DNA of 64,000 nt from Xenorhabdus anantnagensis (GTDB lineage: Bacteria > Pseudomonadota > Gammaproteobacteria > Enterobacterales > Enterobacteriaceae). The notes under the pieces are model-generated. The model made no database searches, was not told the DNA's origin, and was given only the letters and a program-made list of their open reading frames with translations. The stretch spans positions 124,001 through 188,000 of the forward strand of contig NZ_JAQRFN010000004.1 of assembly GCF_028598555.1 (NCBI RefSeq). The letters run 5' to 3'. The position numbers and the translations under genes were made by a program. Below are positions 51,164 to 61,182 of the stretch, piece by piece; the first letter of the stretch is position 1, and each line of letters starts with the position of its first letter.

Positions 51164-51779
51164 GGGTTTTAACCTCAACAGGCTTAGCAGGGGAGAACAA
51201 AATCGGCTCTGGTGTTACGGGAATGTTTTTTACTGGAATGGTGTTTAAATCCCATTTCCAATTTGAGGTAGTGGTGGCAACTGGAATCATTGTAATGCAA
51301 TCTGTTGGGCAAGGCGCGACACACAAGTCGCAACCTGTGCAGAGATCTTCAACAACGGTGTGCATGGCACGGTTTGCACCAATAATGGCATCCACAGGAC
51401 ACGCTTGAATGCATTTTGTGCAGCCTATGCAATTTTCTTCATCAATGAAAGCAACTTTTCTGGCTGGATTCTGCACGCTATCGTCGCCATCCAGTGGCTG
51501 AGGATCAACACCCAGCAACTCAGATATTTTGATCATAACCTGCTCTCCGCCGGGAGCGCATTTGTTGATCATTTCGCCATTGTTAGCTACCGCTTCAGCA
51601 TAGGGGCGACAACCGGGATAGCTACATTGCCCACATTGACTCTGAGGTAATAAATTATCGATTTTTTCAACAATCGGATCTTCTTCTACTTTAAAACGAC
51701 GAGCTGCAAAACCCAGAATTAAACCAAAGGCTAACCCAAGCACACCTAACACGCCGATAGCAATCCATAATGACATCAT
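51156..51779 (-). CDS. rsxB: Electron transport complex subunit RsxB
   Basis: A 207-residue iron-sulfur protein with an N-terminal membrane helix ([20 protein letters not shown]), a CGQCSYPGC motif and two ferredoxin-type [4Fe-4S] motifs ([12 protein letters not shown] and [12 protein letters not shown]). It is about 15 residues longer than E. coli RsxB at the C-terminus. Its ATG overlaps the rsxA stop (TAATG); a second in-frame ATG directly follows. Confidence 0.96.
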   Translation of the reverse strand: MMSLWIAIGVLGVLGLAFGLILGFAARRFKVEEDPIVEKIDNLLPQSQCGQCSYPGCRPYAEAVANNGEMINKCAPGGEQVMIKISELLGVDPQPLDGDDSVQNPARKVAFIDEENCIGCTKCIQACPVDAIIGANRAMHTVVEDLCTGCDLCVAPCPTDCITMIPVATTTSNWKWDLNTIPVKNIPVTPEPILFSPAKPVEVKTHV

Positions 51780-52360
51780 TAGAATTTCACCAAACCACTA
51801 AAGCCCATAAATGCGAGGGACATTAGCCCCGCAGTAATAAGCCCTATTGATGAACCACGAAAAGGGGCAGGAATATTGGCAACAGCCAGACGTTCCCGAA
51901 TGGCGGCAAACAGCACCATGACAAGGGAAAAACCAGCCGCAGCACTGAATCCATATACGGCAGATTGTAAAAAACCGTGGGATTGATTGACGTTAAGTAG
52001 TGCGACACCAAGTACAGCACAGTTGGTTGTAATCAGTGGCAAGAAAATCCCTAAGAGGCGATACAGCGTCGGGCTGGTCTTGCGGACGACCAATTCAGTA
52101 AATTGAACGACGACCGCAATGACGAGGATAAAGCTCAGGGTTCGCAAATAAACCAAATCAAGCGGAACAAGAATAAAAGTGTTTATCAACCATGAACTGA
52201 TAGAGGCCAGGGTGAGCACAAAAGTCGTTGCCAAACCCATACCGATGGCGGTTTCGAGTTTTTTGGATACACCCATAAAAGGGCATAGGCCCAAAAATTT
52301 TACTAAAACAAAGTTATTGACCAAAACTGTGCCAATAAATAACAAGAGGTATTCAGTCAT
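51779..52360 (-). CDS. rsxA: Electron transport complex subunit RsxA
   Basis: A 193-residue, six-helix RnfA/NqrE-type membrane protein (same length as E. coli). [17 protein letters not shown] and [12 protein letters not shown] contain the conserved cysteines. ATG 52360 ([10 protein letters not shown]) has AGGTACAGCA upstream; the frame extends further but without support. First gene of rsxABCDGE. Confidence 0.97.
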   Translation of the reverse strand: MTEYLLLFIGTVLVNNFVLVKFLGLCPFMGVSKKLETAIGMGLATTFVLTLASISSWLINTFILVPLDLVYLRTLSFILVIAVVVQFTELVVRKTSPTLYRLLGIFLPLITTNCAVLGVALLNVNQSHGFLQSAVYGFSAAAGFSLVMVLFAAIRERLAVANIPAPFRGSSIGLITAGLMSLAFMGFSGLVKF

Positions 52361-52424
52361 TGCTGTACCTGAAAATAAGATATTAGGAAAGTGGAACACT
52401 GCTTATATAATCTGAATAGAAATT

Positions 52425-52451
52425 CCCCACTTGAGTGTGGGGCAAGTGGGG
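52425..52451 (-). terminator. Hairpin between ydgK and rsxA
   Basis: A 9-bp perfect stem (CCCCACTTG at 52425-52433 and CAAGTGGGG at 52443-52451) with a C-rich loop, followed on the minus strand by a weak AATTTCTATT. It could terminate ydgK or act in the rsx 5' leader. An alternative pairing (CCCCAC/GTGGGG) overlaps it. Confidence 0.5.
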
Positions 52452-52480
52452 GCAATGATAACAATCAATTGTGGGGTATG

Positions 52481-52921
52481 TTATCGATCTTGTGTGAAAG
52501 TCATTTTTACCCGATGTGAGCGTTTAATATAAGGAACGAAAACAGCAGCAGCCAGTAATGGCCATAATAGAGAGCGTATTGCCATTTCATCGGAAATAGG
52601 GGAAAAGGCGAAGGTTTTTATAGCAATCAGAACAGAAACCATCAGCCAAATAATAAAAATACGTGGGAATCGTTTCGAGCGAATAAAAAGTAATTTCAAT
52701 ACCCATACAGTAAAACACCACATCATTACAGTGGTTAATACAGAGGTATACCACAGCGTGGTAAAGCTCCCACTGATTTGATGAATCGCTTCATTTTTAT
52801 GGATAAACATCATTGTATATAACAGCAACATAAAACTAGCTGCGATTAATGTCATTATTAGGTATGCAGCGGGCGCTAATAACCAGCCGTTGATGCGATA
52901 ATAATCATTGGATTGATACAT
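52481..52921 (-). CDS. ydgK: YdgK, DUF2569 membrane protein
   Basis: A 146-residue protein with four predicted membrane segments (YLIMTLIAASFMLLLY, SVLTTVMMWCFTVWVLKLLF, IFIIWLMVSVLIAIKTF, LLWPLLAAAVFVPYI). It starts MYQSNDYYRINGWLLAP and ends near-cytosolic with YIKRSHRVK. It matches DUF2569 and the conserved position upstream of rsxA. Function unknown. Confidence 0.88.
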   Translation of the reverse strand: MYQSNDYYRINGWLLAPAAYLIMTLIAASFMLLLYTMMFIHKNEAIHQISGSFTTLWYTSVLTTVMMWCFTVWVLKLLFIRSKRFPRIFIIWLMVSVLIAIKTFAFSPISDEMAIRSLLWPLLAAAVFVPYIKRSHRVKMTFTQDR

Positions 52922-53103
52922 AAAAAGTCTTCACTCCATCATGAGTGTCTTTGATATAGGAAAAATATTATAGGAAAAAGAGAGTAGCACAGGAATCAGG
53001 ATTATTTGCTAACGTGTGATAAGTGGTGATATTTTTTGACGCCTTGTCATCAGGTTATGGTATTACGAACCATGAGATTACGATCATTTTTTAGGGTGGG
53101 GTT

Positions 53104-54144
53104 ATGAGTGATTTTTTAAAAGTTGGTTTGGTCGGTTATGGCTATGCAAGTAAAACGTTTCATGCTCCGTTGATTGCAGGGACATTCAATGTTGAATTGG
53201 TTGCAATTTCCAGTAGTGATGCAGATAAGGTCAAAAAAGATTGGCCAACGGTATCAGTCGTTTCTTCACCGGAGGCACTTTTCAATGATCCCAATATTGA
53301 CCTTATTGTGATCCCAACACCAAATGATACTCACTATCCATTGGCACAAAAGGCGCTCGCAGCTGGGAAGCATGTTATCGTTGATAAGCCTTTTACCATT
53401 ACTGTAGAACAAGCTCAATCACTGAAAAAACAAGCGGAAGAAGCGAATTTATTGTTGTCTGTATTCCATAATCGTCGTTGGGATTCTGGTTTTTTGACAG
53501 TGCAATCAATCATTAAAGAAAATAAATTGGGAGCACTGAAATATTATGAATCCCACTTTGACCGTTATCGTCCCTCTGTTCGTCAGCGTTGGCGCGAAGC
53601 TGCCGGAGCAGGTAGCGGTATTTGGTATGATTTAGGGCCTCATTTACTGGATCAGGCGGTTCAGCTCTTTGGTAAGCCCAAAGCCATCACAACAGATTTA
53701 GGCATGATACGTCCGAGTGCAGAGACTGCGGATTATTTTCATGCGCAACTCACTTATCCTGATTTGAAAGTCGTATTACACGCAACCATGCTTGCTGCGG
53801 CAGAGTCACCTATTTATACATTGCATGGTATGGCGGGTAGTTATACCAAGTATGGTCTCGATCCTCAGGAAGAATGTTTGAAAGCAGGAGAAAGGCCACC
53901 ACGGGCAGATTGGGGATATGATGCACGAAATGGTTATGTGACGTTGTCACAAGGTGAAGATTTGTTTACGCAAGTTATCCCAACTGTGCCGGGAAATTAT
54001 GGAGCTTATTATGCTGCTGTTCGTGATGCGATTTTGTTTGGAAAACCTAACCCAGTGACTGCCAGCGAAGCTATTTTGATCATGAAGCTTATTGAAGCCG
54101 GTGAAAAATCAGCAAAAGAACAACGCACTATTTTAATTGATTAA
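53104..54144 (+). CDS. ydgJ: Gfo/Idh/MocA-family oxidoreductase
   Basis: A 346-residue NAD(P)-dependent oxidoreductase. The N-terminal Rossmann motif GLVGYGYASKTFHAP is followed by VIPTPNDTHYPLA and the conserved lysine in HVIVDKPFT. The C-terminal domain has GSGIWYDLGPHLLDQA. Orthologue of E. coli YdgJ by position between the rsx genes and add. Substrate unknown, probably a sugar or polyol derivative. The transporter gene follows 37 bases after its stop. Confidence 0.93.
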   Translation: MSDFLKVGLVGYGYASKTFHAPLIAGTFNVELVAISSSDADKVKKDWPTVSVVSSPEALFNDPNIDLIVIPTPNDTHYPLAQKALAAGKHVIVDKPFTITVEQAQSLKKQAEEANLLLSVFHNRRWDSGFLTVQSIIKENKLGALKYYESHFDRYRPSVRQRWREAAGAGSGIWYDLGPHLLDQAVQLFGKPKAITTDLGMIRPSAETADYFHAQLTYPDLKVVLHATMLAAAESPIYTLHGMAGSYTKYGLDPQEECLKAGERPPRADWGYDARNGYVTLSQGEDLFTQVIPTVPGNYGAYYAAVRDAILFGKPNPVTASEAILIMKLIEAGEKSAKEQRTILID

Positions 54145-54181
54145 TGACACACTGGCAGGTCGGGCAAGGGGAGCTATATTG

Positions 54182-55171
54182 ATGAACGTGTTGCAAAAAT
54201 TAAGAATCGATCCTTTTTTGGTGATACTGATTACGGTGGTTATCATTGCATCTTTTTTTCCTTGTGAAGGTGAAGCCAAAAAGTGGTTTCAGTACTTAAC
54301 AACGGCCGCTATTGCATTGTTATTCTTTATGCATGGCGCGAAGTTATCTCGTAATGCCATTTTGGCAGGGATAGGACACTGGCGGTTGCATTTGGTGATT
54401 TTCACCAGCACTTTTATCTTGTTTCCCATATTGGGCATGGGCTTAAGTTTTATCGTGCCAGAATGGATGTCACCAACGGTTTATATGGGATTTCTTTATC
54501 TTTGTGCCTTACCTGCCACAGTACAGTCAGCTATCGCGTTTACTTCCGTTGCTGGTGGGAATGTTGCAGCAGCAATATGTAGTGCTTCCGCTTCAAGCTT
54601 ATTAGGCGTGTTCCTGTCTCCATTATTGGTTGGCTTTTTGATCCAAACTCATGAAGGTGGTGCTCATACTGATACGTGGAAAGCGATAAAAGATATTATC
54701 TTGCAGCTGATGGTACCTTTTATTGTTGGGCACCTATCACGTCCTTTGATTGCCAGTTGGGTGGAAAAACATAAAAAACTGGTCAATATGACGGATCGTT
54801 CTTCTATATTGCTGGTGGTTTATGTTGCATTTAGTGAGGCGGTGGTGGAAGGCATTTGGCATAAAATAGATGCTTATTCACTTCTTATGATTGGCATCGT
54901 CTGCTGTGTTTTGTTGGCTGTGGTATTAATAATTAATATATATAGCTCGCGTTTATTGGGGTTTAGCAAAGAAGACGAAATCACCATAGTGTTTTGTGGC
55001 TCGAAGAAGAGCTTGGCGAATGGTGTGCCGATGGCTAATGTACTGTTTCCTGCATCAGTAGTTGGCGTGATGTTGTTACCATTGATGATCTTTCACCAAA
55101 TCCAACTAATGGTCTGTGCTGTGTTTGCTCAGCGTTATGCTCAGCGTCTGAGGACAAAAAAGGCAGAGTAG
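54182..55171 (+). CDS. YfeH-like bile acid:sodium symporter family transporter
   Basis: A 329-residue membrane protein with about nine to ten hydrophobic segments (FLVILITVVIIASFFP, YLTTAAIALLFFMHG, VIFTSTFILFPILGMGL and so on). FMHGAKLSR, LCALPATVQSAIAFTSVAGGN and GSKKSLANGVPMA match the YfeH branch of the bile acid:sodium symporter family. Start at ATG 54182 (MNVLQKLRID) with GGGGAG eight bases upstream. In E. coli yfeH is elsewhere; here it is paired with ydgJ. Confidence 0.88.
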   Translation: MNVLQKLRIDPFLVILITVVIIASFFPCEGEAKKWFQYLTTAAIALLFFMHGAKLSRNAILAGIGHWRLHLVIFTSTFILFPILGMGLSFIVPEWMSPTVYMGFLYLCALPATVQSAIAFTSVAGGNVAAAICSASASSLLGVFLSPLLVGFLIQTHEGGAHTDTWKAIKDIILQLMVPFIVGHLSRPLIASWVEKHKKLVNMTDRSSILLVVYVAFSEAVVEGIWHKIDAYSLLMIGIVCCVLLAVVLIINIYSSRLLGFSKEDEITIVFCGSKKSLANGVPMANVLFPASVVGVMLLPLMIFHQIQLMVCAVFAQRYAQRLRTKKAE

Positions 55172-55183
55172 TTTTCTGCCTTT
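55159..55183. terminator. Terminator between the transporter gene and add
   Basis: A 9-bp stem AAAGGCAGA (55159-55167) with complement at 55175-55183, flanked by an A tract on the left. It overlaps the transporter stop and lies between convergent genes, so it may work in both directions. Confidence 0.75.
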
Positions 55184-55201
55184 AGGAATAAATAACACTT
55201 C

Positions 55202-56203
55202 TTAGCGGTTGACGACTTTGTCTTTCAGGGCCTGTTTTTCTGCTTTACTGAGGAATGCGGTTGCCAATCCATTAATTTGCGCTTGTTTGATCAAGGCTGG
55301 AGACAGCCCTGCCGCTGGCGCAGCAATATTATACTCATGACTAATTTCAATGCCTTCTACTGCCGGGTCATCTGTATTGATTGATGCCAAAATACCGTGT
55401 TCAAGGAATTGTTTCAACGGATGAGTTAGCAGGGAACTGACGGTGCTGGTTTGCAGGTTTGATGTCAGGCAGGATTCAATACCGATACTGTGTTCAGCCA
55501 GATAATCCATCAGGGCAGGATCGGTGATTGCTTTCACACCATGCCCGATACGAGTTGCACCCAATTCACGAATAGCATGCCAAATACTTTCCGCACCTGC
55601 TGCTTCACCTGCGTGTACACTAATATTCCAACCCACATTACGTGCTTGGTTAAAATGTTGTTCAAAGAGATGGCCTGGGAATCCCAATTCATCACCAGCC
55701 AGATCTAATGCGGTGATATGTTGCTTATGAGCAAGAAGCCCGGCTAATTCTTGGGAACAAGCTTTTTCACCAAATGTTCTGCTCAGGATACCAATTAAGC
55801 GGATCTGAATATCATATTGCTGACTTGCTGATTGGATACCATCGATGATTGCCTCTACGACACCTTCAACGGGAAGTTGGTGTTTCATGGCCATGTAATA
55901 AGGAGAAAAACGCAGTTCAGCATAATCAAGACCTGCATTGACAGCATCTTCAACATTTTCGATGGCAACCCTGCGGCAAGCGTCTAAGTTGGCCAAAACA
56001 GTCACACCCCAATCCAATTTTTGTAGAAAGCTAACAAGGGTAGGCTCATTTTCAATAATTTGGACATGGGGGCGCAATGCTTCCAGTTCATAGGCCGGGA
56101 GGGGAATATTATGTTGGCGAGCGAGGTCCAAAATAGTTTCGGGACGAATATTACCGTCAAGATGGCGGTGTAAGTCGGTCAGTGGAAGCTGTATGTCAAT
56201 CAT
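55202..56203 (-). CDS. add: Adenosine deaminase
   Basis: A 333-residue zinc-dependent deaminase converting (deoxy)adenosine to (deoxy)inosine. Zinc ligands and catalytic residues are visible: [38 protein letters not shown] and [10 protein letters not shown]. Same length as E. coli Add. ATG 56203 is preceded by AAGGATAAGAAA on the minus strand. Confidence 0.97.
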   Translation of the reverse strand: MIDIQLPLTDLHRHLDGNIRPETILDLARQHNIPLPAYELEALRPHVQIIENEPTLVSFLQKLDWGVTVLANLDACRRVAIENVEDAVNAGLDYAELRFSPYYMAMKHQLPVEGVVEAIIDGIQSASQQYDIQIRLIGILSRTFGEKACSQELAGLLAHKQHITALDLAGDELGFPGHLFEQHFNQARNVGWNISVHAGEAAGAESIWHAIRELGATRIGHGVKAITDPALMDYLAEHSIGIESCLTSNLQTSTVSSLLTHPLKQFLEHGILASINTDDPAVEGIEISHEYNIAAPAAGLSPALIKQAQINGLATAFLSKAEKQALKDKVVNR

Positions 56204-56234
56204 TTTCTTATCCTTCTTATCAAATTATATATAC

Positions 56235-56262
56235 AAAAAAGCCAGTCAACGTGTTGACTGGC
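56235..56262 (-). terminator. Terminator upstream of add, probably ending the ydgA transcript
   Basis: A 10-bp perfect stem GCCAGTCAAC (56241-56250) with complement at 56253-56262, followed on the minus strand by six T. It separates ydgA from add. Confidence 0.8.
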
Positions 56263-56419
56263 AGGAAAGTGAAAGCACTATTGATATCTTAATGTTAGCG
56301 ATATCTTAAAGATGTTTTAGCTGTATAGGTTTTTTTAACCTAATACATGTACTTTCTTGTGGAAGAACCCGAAACTCGGGTTCTGGTTATTTGTTATGGT
56401 GACAGTTATTCAACTGTAC

Positions 56420-57934
56420 TTATTCAACCACCGGAAGTTCAGCCTTATCATCATGCTGACTTTCTACACTATCCGCATCATCATAGGATCCGGAAAGGTT
56501 ATTATCAAGCAGGAATTGATGTAAGCTGGATTCTTTGTCGTTTAATTTAACTTTGTCATTGGCATAGTGGAAGTTAAGGCCAATAACTCCATTTTTAGCA
56601 GTAAGGAATTTACTTCCAAGGAGGATAACAGTTTGAACTTGTTGCTCAGCCTTAATTTTAGCGGCAGCTTTATCCTTACCGTCTAGCTCATCTGCTTGTA
56701 CGATAGATTCTATCAACATAGCTTTAGGTACGTTAATGTTCAATGATAATTCTTTAACCAGAGTACGAATTGTTTCTTCTGGCTCCATGAGGGATAACGC
56801 ACTTTTATCTTCTGGAATGTTTTGTAAGGAAAGTTTGAAATCCATTGAACTTTCACCTTTACTGTTTTTCCAACTTAAAGGTGAAATGCTGAATTGTGGA
56901 TTTTTGTTTATGAGTAGATGTAATTTGCTGAGAACAGCATCATCAGGCAATACTTTATTCGTAGCTAAGGCCTTTTGTGCTGCTTCATTATAGGCTTGAG
57001 TAAATTTGTGTACAGATTGGCTATCTAACTTTTCCATACCCAGATTGAACTTACCGGAACCGAACTCTATATCCTTAATTTTTACACCATCAATACTAGA
57101 GGCAACTTTGATATTCAGATTATCTTTATCTTCACTCGAATTTAAAGTGATTTTTATTCCTTTGAGAGAAATACTTGGTTCATTAGGAATTCCACTCATA
57201 CTGAATTCACCAATGCTATAATTTTGATTTCCAATATAAAAATCGAAATTACCTTTTTTCTCATTCCCTTTAAAATCAATTCCTTTAAGTGAAATTGTTT
57301 CTTTTTTTACAGGATCACTAAAAGATAATTCATCACTTTTTACGGTGAATGCAAATGTACTTAAATCGCGATTAGTATTGGCGTTGATTTTTGCGCCGGT
57401 GAATGACAGGATTCGCTGATCGCCATTTTTATTGTTTTTTGTATGTTTAATAGGGACAAAATCAATATTGGCAGAGATAGCGCCGCTATAACTAACGTTA
57501 ACAACTGATTTGAATGGCTGTTTTCCATCCGTGAGATTAAATAATTCTTTTAGCGTATCACTTTGTTCAAGCTCCGAATGGATAGAAGCCATTTTCGGCA
57601 CTAGATTGAATGTTTTCAAATTGGCAATGGGGAATGGCCCGTGATCAATAGTCGATTTGAAAACGACTTCTTCATTTGGCTTAATTCCAGCTTCTTCTAT
57701 ACCGCCTTTGGTGGTTAGGATCAAACGGACATCAGAACTGAAAATGCCTCGTTTGAAATCTTTTGCTTGCCATTCTAACCCGTTTTCAGGTGCTGAATTT
57801 TTCAGTTCAGTGTTTGCTTTTTCTATGAAGCGATCTAAACGACTTTCAAGTTGCTTACCTGTATACCATGACATTCCGGTCCATACTGCACCCAGAGCAA
57901 CAATAACGCTTACTGCAACTAACGATTTTTTCAT
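56420..57934 (-). CDS. ydgA: YdgA, DUF945 family protein
   Basis: A 504-residue protein with an N-terminal membrane anchor or signal (KKSLVAVSVIVALGAVWTG) and the DUF945 start SWYTGKQLESRLDRFI. The body is beta-rich with repeated FxGxKI and SLKGI strands and is expected in the periplasm. It is located beside manA, as in E. coli. Function unclear; DUF945 members resemble AsmA-like envelope proteins. A 9-bp inverted repeat (56364-56384) lies just past its stop. Confidence 0.92.
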   Translation of the reverse strand: MKKSLVAVSVIVALGAVWTGMSWYTGKQLESRLDRFIEKANTELKNSAPENGLEWQAKDFKRGIFSSDVRLILTTKGGIEEAGIKPNEEVVFKSTIDHGPFPIANLKTFNLVPKMASIHSELEQSDTLKELFNLTDGKQPFKSVVNVSYSGAISANIDFVPIKHTKNNKNGDQRILSFTGAKINANTNRDLSTFAFTVKSDELSFSDPVKKETISLKGIDFKGNEKKGNFDFYIGNQNYSIGEFSMSGIPNEPSISLKGIKITLNSSEDKDNLNIKVASSIDGVKIKDIEFGSGKFNLGMEKLDSQSVHKFTQAYNEAAQKALATNKVLPDDAVLSKLHLLINKNPQFSISPLSWKNSKGESSMDFKLSLQNIPEDKSALSLMEPEETIRTLVKELSLNINVPKAMLIESIVQADELDGKDKAAAKIKAEQQVQTVILLGSKFLTAKNGVIGLNFHYANDKVKLNDKESSLHQFLLDNNLSGSYDDADSVESQHDDKAELPVVE

Positions 57935-58101
57935 ATGAAAATTCCATCCTTTAACGCATATAACATGGTCGGTGTATGCGTTTTGTATTTATGTCAAAAA
58001 TGGTTGTTAAGTGTATAGTCTAGCTAAAATGGTTTTAATCAGTTTTTACTGAGAATGTGATTAATAATTAATGGAAACGATTATAAGTCCATGAATCTAA
58101 T

Positions 58102-59274
58102 TTAATTAGATACCTTGGCTATTTTCCCATTGCCATAAACAGTTACAGATTTCTCTATAGCAGATAAAAAGATTGATTCACCTGAGAATAATCTTAATTG
58201 CTGATTATCGGTGCTGATAACAGCCCACCCTTCAACGCAAAATAGAACTGAAGCTGAATCATTTTCTAATGAGATTAGCTGTTCTGCAACAGAATAAACA
58301 GAAAAACAAAAATCATTGACAGGAACAGGGTAATTCAAGGCGTCTTTTTCCTGTTTTGGCTCGGTTAGCAAAGTATCGGTAGATTTTGGAATAAAATCCA
58401 GATTAGCCATTAATTCGGGAACGTCAATATGCTTGCTGGTTAAACCAGCACGCAGAACATTATCAGAATTGGCCATGACTTCCAAGGCCACACCATCAAG
58501 ATAAGCGTGAGGGGTGCGGGCATATAAAAACATCGCTTGACCAGGTTTGAGTTCAACCACATTGAGCAAGAGTGGGGCAAACAGTCCATTATCATCTGGA
58601 TAGAACGAGGTCATTTTTTTGATGGTGTCCCACGGCTCGCCTTGATGACTGTTCAATGCTGACTTTAAGACAGCAATTGCCAAGTACTTCTGGTCGCCTT
58701 GCATATTCAATAGCTGTGAAAATAGAAATGATAAGCTTTGCTCAGTTGGATGCTGGAGAAATGTTTGAATATCTGGATGTGCGGTAGAAACGTGACCCAA
58801 TAATTTCGCAATCTCAGATAAAGGCCTAAAAGCATTCATGGCCTTGAACGGTGTCAGTGCATAGACCAATTCAGGTTTGTGATTATCGTCTTTATAATTG
58901 CGCTGTGCTGAATCTAAAGGGATTGCCTGTATATTTTCTCTGGCAAAGCCCATTTCTGCGGATTTTTTGTCAGGATGCACTTGAATAGATAGTGGTTGAG
59001 CGGCACACAGCACTTTGAACAAAAAAGGCAAACGCTGGAATTGTCGGGCTACTTTTTCACCAAGATATTTCTCCGGTTCTTTATCGATCAAGATATTCAA
59101 GGCAATGGTTTCGCCTGTTTGAGGATCAGCGACCAATGAACTACATTTCGGATGTGCTCCCATCCATAATTCTGCCATTGGTTGACTATCAGGATTCTCG
59201 ATACCGTAGATATCCGTCAGGGCGGTTTTACTTCCCCAGTCATAATGTTGGATGTTGTTGGTCATTTTCAGCAT
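58102..59274 (-). CDS. manA: Mannose-6-phosphate isomerase, class I
   Basis: A 390-residue zinc enzyme interconverting mannose 6-phosphate and fructose 6-phosphate. HYDWGSKTALTDIYG, PMAELWMGAHPK, LSIQVHPDKKSAE and DNHKPELVYAL hold the zinc and substrate residues; GVALEVMANSDNVLRAGLT is the family signature. ATG 59274 is preferred, with AGGAAATTCCGCC upstream. Divergent from fumC. Confidence 0.97.
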   Translation of the reverse strand: MLKMTNNIQHYDWGSKTALTDIYGIENPDSQPMAELWMGAHPKCSSLVADPQTGETIALNILIDKEPEKYLGEKVARQFQRLPFLFKVLCAAQPLSIQVHPDKKSAEMGFARENIQAIPLDSAQRNYKDDNHKPELVYALTPFKAMNAFRPLSEIAKLLGHVSTAHPDIQTFLQHPTEQSLSFLFSQLLNMQGDQKYLAIAVLKSALNSHQGEPWDTIKKMTSFYPDDNGLFAPLLLNVVELKPGQAMFLYARTPHAYLDGVALEVMANSDNVLRAGLTSKHIDVPELMANLDFIPKSTDTLLTEPKQEKDALNYPVPVNDFCFSVYSVAEQLISLENDSASVLFCVEGWAVISTDNQQLRLFSGESIFLSAIEKSVTVYGNGKIAKVSN

Positions 59275-59446
59275 GGCGGAATTTCCTATAATAAAAAAGT
59301 AATTTATTTATAGACAACAATACAATAAACACGATTGGGTCGCATTATCGATATTAAATTTATGGCATGATAAAAAAGTGCCGACTAATTTATCTGCAAA
59401 GTTTGTTCCGGCGTATTCAATTATTCTGTGTGCTAAGGAGATAGTA

Positions 59447-60841
59447 ATGGCAGCCACTCGCATTGAAAAAGACTCAATGGGACCTATCGCAGTACCTGCT
59501 GACCAATTATGGGGGGCGCAAACTCAGCGCTCACTGGAGCATTTCCGCATTTCTCAGGAAAAAATGCCTGTTGCATTGATTCAGGCTCTGGCATTGACTA
59601 AACAAGCAGCGGCCAGCGTCAATATGGATCTAGGTCTTCTGCCTAAAGAGCGTAGTGATGCAATCATCGCTGCGGCAAAAGAGGTGTTGGAAGGCAAACA
59701 CCCAACAGAATTCCCTCTTGCTATCTGGCAGACTGGTTCGGGAACTCAAAGCAACATGAATATGAATGAAGTGTTGGCGAACCGTGGTAGTGAGATCCTT
59801 GGTGGTGAAAGGGGCAATGAACGTCTGATTCATCCTAATGATGATGTTAATAAGAGCCAAAGCTCTAATGACGTTTTCCCTACTGCCATGCATGTTGCGG
59901 CAGTGATTGCAGTACGTGAACATTTGCTACCAGAGTTAAAAGTGCTACAAAAAACTCTGGCAGATAAAGCTGAAGCATTTAAAGATATCGTAAAAATTGG
60001 CCGTACTCACTTACAAGATGCAACTCCACTGACCTTAGGCCAGGAAATTTCCGGCTGGGTCGCTATGTTGACACATAACTTGAAACATATTGAAGATAGC
60101 ATTCCTCATGTGTGTGAACTGGCTCTGGGTGGTACAGCGGTAGGAACTGGCCTGAATACTCATCCTGAATATGCAGTTCGTGTTGCGCAGAAAATTGCTG
60201 AATTATCCGGTCAGCCGTTTGTAACTTCACCAAATAAATTTGAATCGCTGGCAACTTGTGATGCGTTGGTTCATTCGCATGGTGCATTGAAAGGTTTGGC
60301 TGCATCATTAATGAAGATTGCTAATGATGTTCGTTGGTTAGCTTCTGGCCCTCGTTGTGGAATTGGTGAAATTTCCATTCCTGAAAATGAGCCAGGTAGC
60401 TCCATCATGCCAGGTAAAGTGAACCCAACTCAGTGTGAAGCGATGACCATGTTATGCGCTCAAGTTATGGGTAACGATGTGGCTATCAATATTGGTGGTG
60501 CATCTGGTAACTTTGAATTGAACGTATTCCGCCCGATGGTTATTCATAACTTCTTGCAATCCGTTCGACTGCTGGCGGATGGTATGCGTAGTTTTAATGA
60601 GCATTGTGCTATTGGTATTGAACCTAACCATGATCGTATCAACCAGTTGCTGAACGAATCACTGATGCTGGTCACTGCGTTGAATACTCATATTGGCTAC
60701 GATAAAGCTGCAGAGATTGCCAAAAAAGCGCATAAAGAAGGCTTGACTCTGAAACAGTCAGCTCTTCAGTTAGAATATTTAACTGAAGCTGAATTTGATG
60801 CGTGGGTTCGCCCAGAAGATATGGTTGGTAGTATGAAGTAA
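59447..60841 (+). CDS. fumC: Fumarate hydratase, class II
   Basis: A 464-residue iron-independent fumarase. The signature [15 protein letters not shown], catalytic [14 protein letters not shown], and [14 protein letters not shown] near residue 100 are intact. ATG 59447 ([12 protein letters not shown]) is preceded by AAGGAGATA, although the open frame extends 23 codons upstream. E. coli has fumA next to fumC; only fumC is here. Confidence 0.98.
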   Translation: MAATRIEKDSMGPIAVPADQLWGAQTQRSLEHFRISQEKMPVALIQALALTKQAAASVNMDLGLLPKERSDAIIAAAKEVLEGKHPTEFPLAIWQTGSGTQSNMNMNEVLANRGSEILGGERGNERLIHPNDDVNKSQSSNDVFPTAMHVAAVIAVREHLLPELKVLQKTLADKAEAFKDIVKIGRTHLQDATPLTLGQEISGWVAMLTHNLKHIEDSIPHVCELALGGTAVGTGLNTHPEYAVRVAQKIAELSGQPFVTSPNKFESLATCDALVHSHGALKGLAASLMKIANDVRWLASGPRCGIGEISIPENEPGSSIMPGKVNPTQCEAMTMLCAQVMGNDVAINIGGASGNFELNVFRPMVIHNFLQSVRLLADGMRSFNEHCAIGIEPNHDRINQLLNESLMLVTALNTHIGYDKAAEIAKKAHKEGLTLKQSALQLEYLTEAEFDAWVRPEDMVGSMK

Positions 60842-61182
60842 TGCTTGTTATGAGCAGATAATTTACTGATGTTACTGAATTAAAAAACCGGAGAACATTT
60901 ACTCCGGTTTTTTATTAGTGAGATGTTGGAATTCCTTAAATTACCGCCATTCTAATTTCACCTTATCCACAAGCATATTTGCCTTGTGGAACGATATACT
61001 TTGTGCTATTTCTTTCAGGTACTATTCGTATAATACTTGTACAGTACCAAGTATCCAGTGTTGTACAACTTCCTCAATTGATCTTCTTGATCATTGAAAC
61101 ATGGCTTTTCTCGCGTCCCGCGTATTTGCGTGAGCAGCATACACTTTGCGCTTGTTCGCTATCATTTCAATAAGGATTAGTT
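60842..61182. other. fumC-lectin gene intergenic region
   Basis: This 341-base gap contains the fumC terminator and then a promoter-like zone. A perfect TATAAT occurs at 61029-61034, but the -35 match is poor. Inverted copies of TTGTAC/GTACAA near 61036-61068 suggest a regulator site. ATAAGGA precedes the lectin ATG. Confidence 0.45.
60882..60914 (+). terminator. fumC terminator
   Basis: A stem of AAAAAACCGGAG with complement CTCCGGTTTTTT around an eight-base loop, about 40 bases after the fumC stop. Confidence 0.9.

Noticed and set aside
56364-56384. 9-bp inverted repeat after ydgA considered as the main terminator
   Set aside because: No T run follows on either strand; the hairpin at 56241-56262 is a better candidate.
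56347-56550. 67-codon plus-strand frame at the end of ydgA
   Set aside because: Mostly antisense to ydgA and without a ribosome site.
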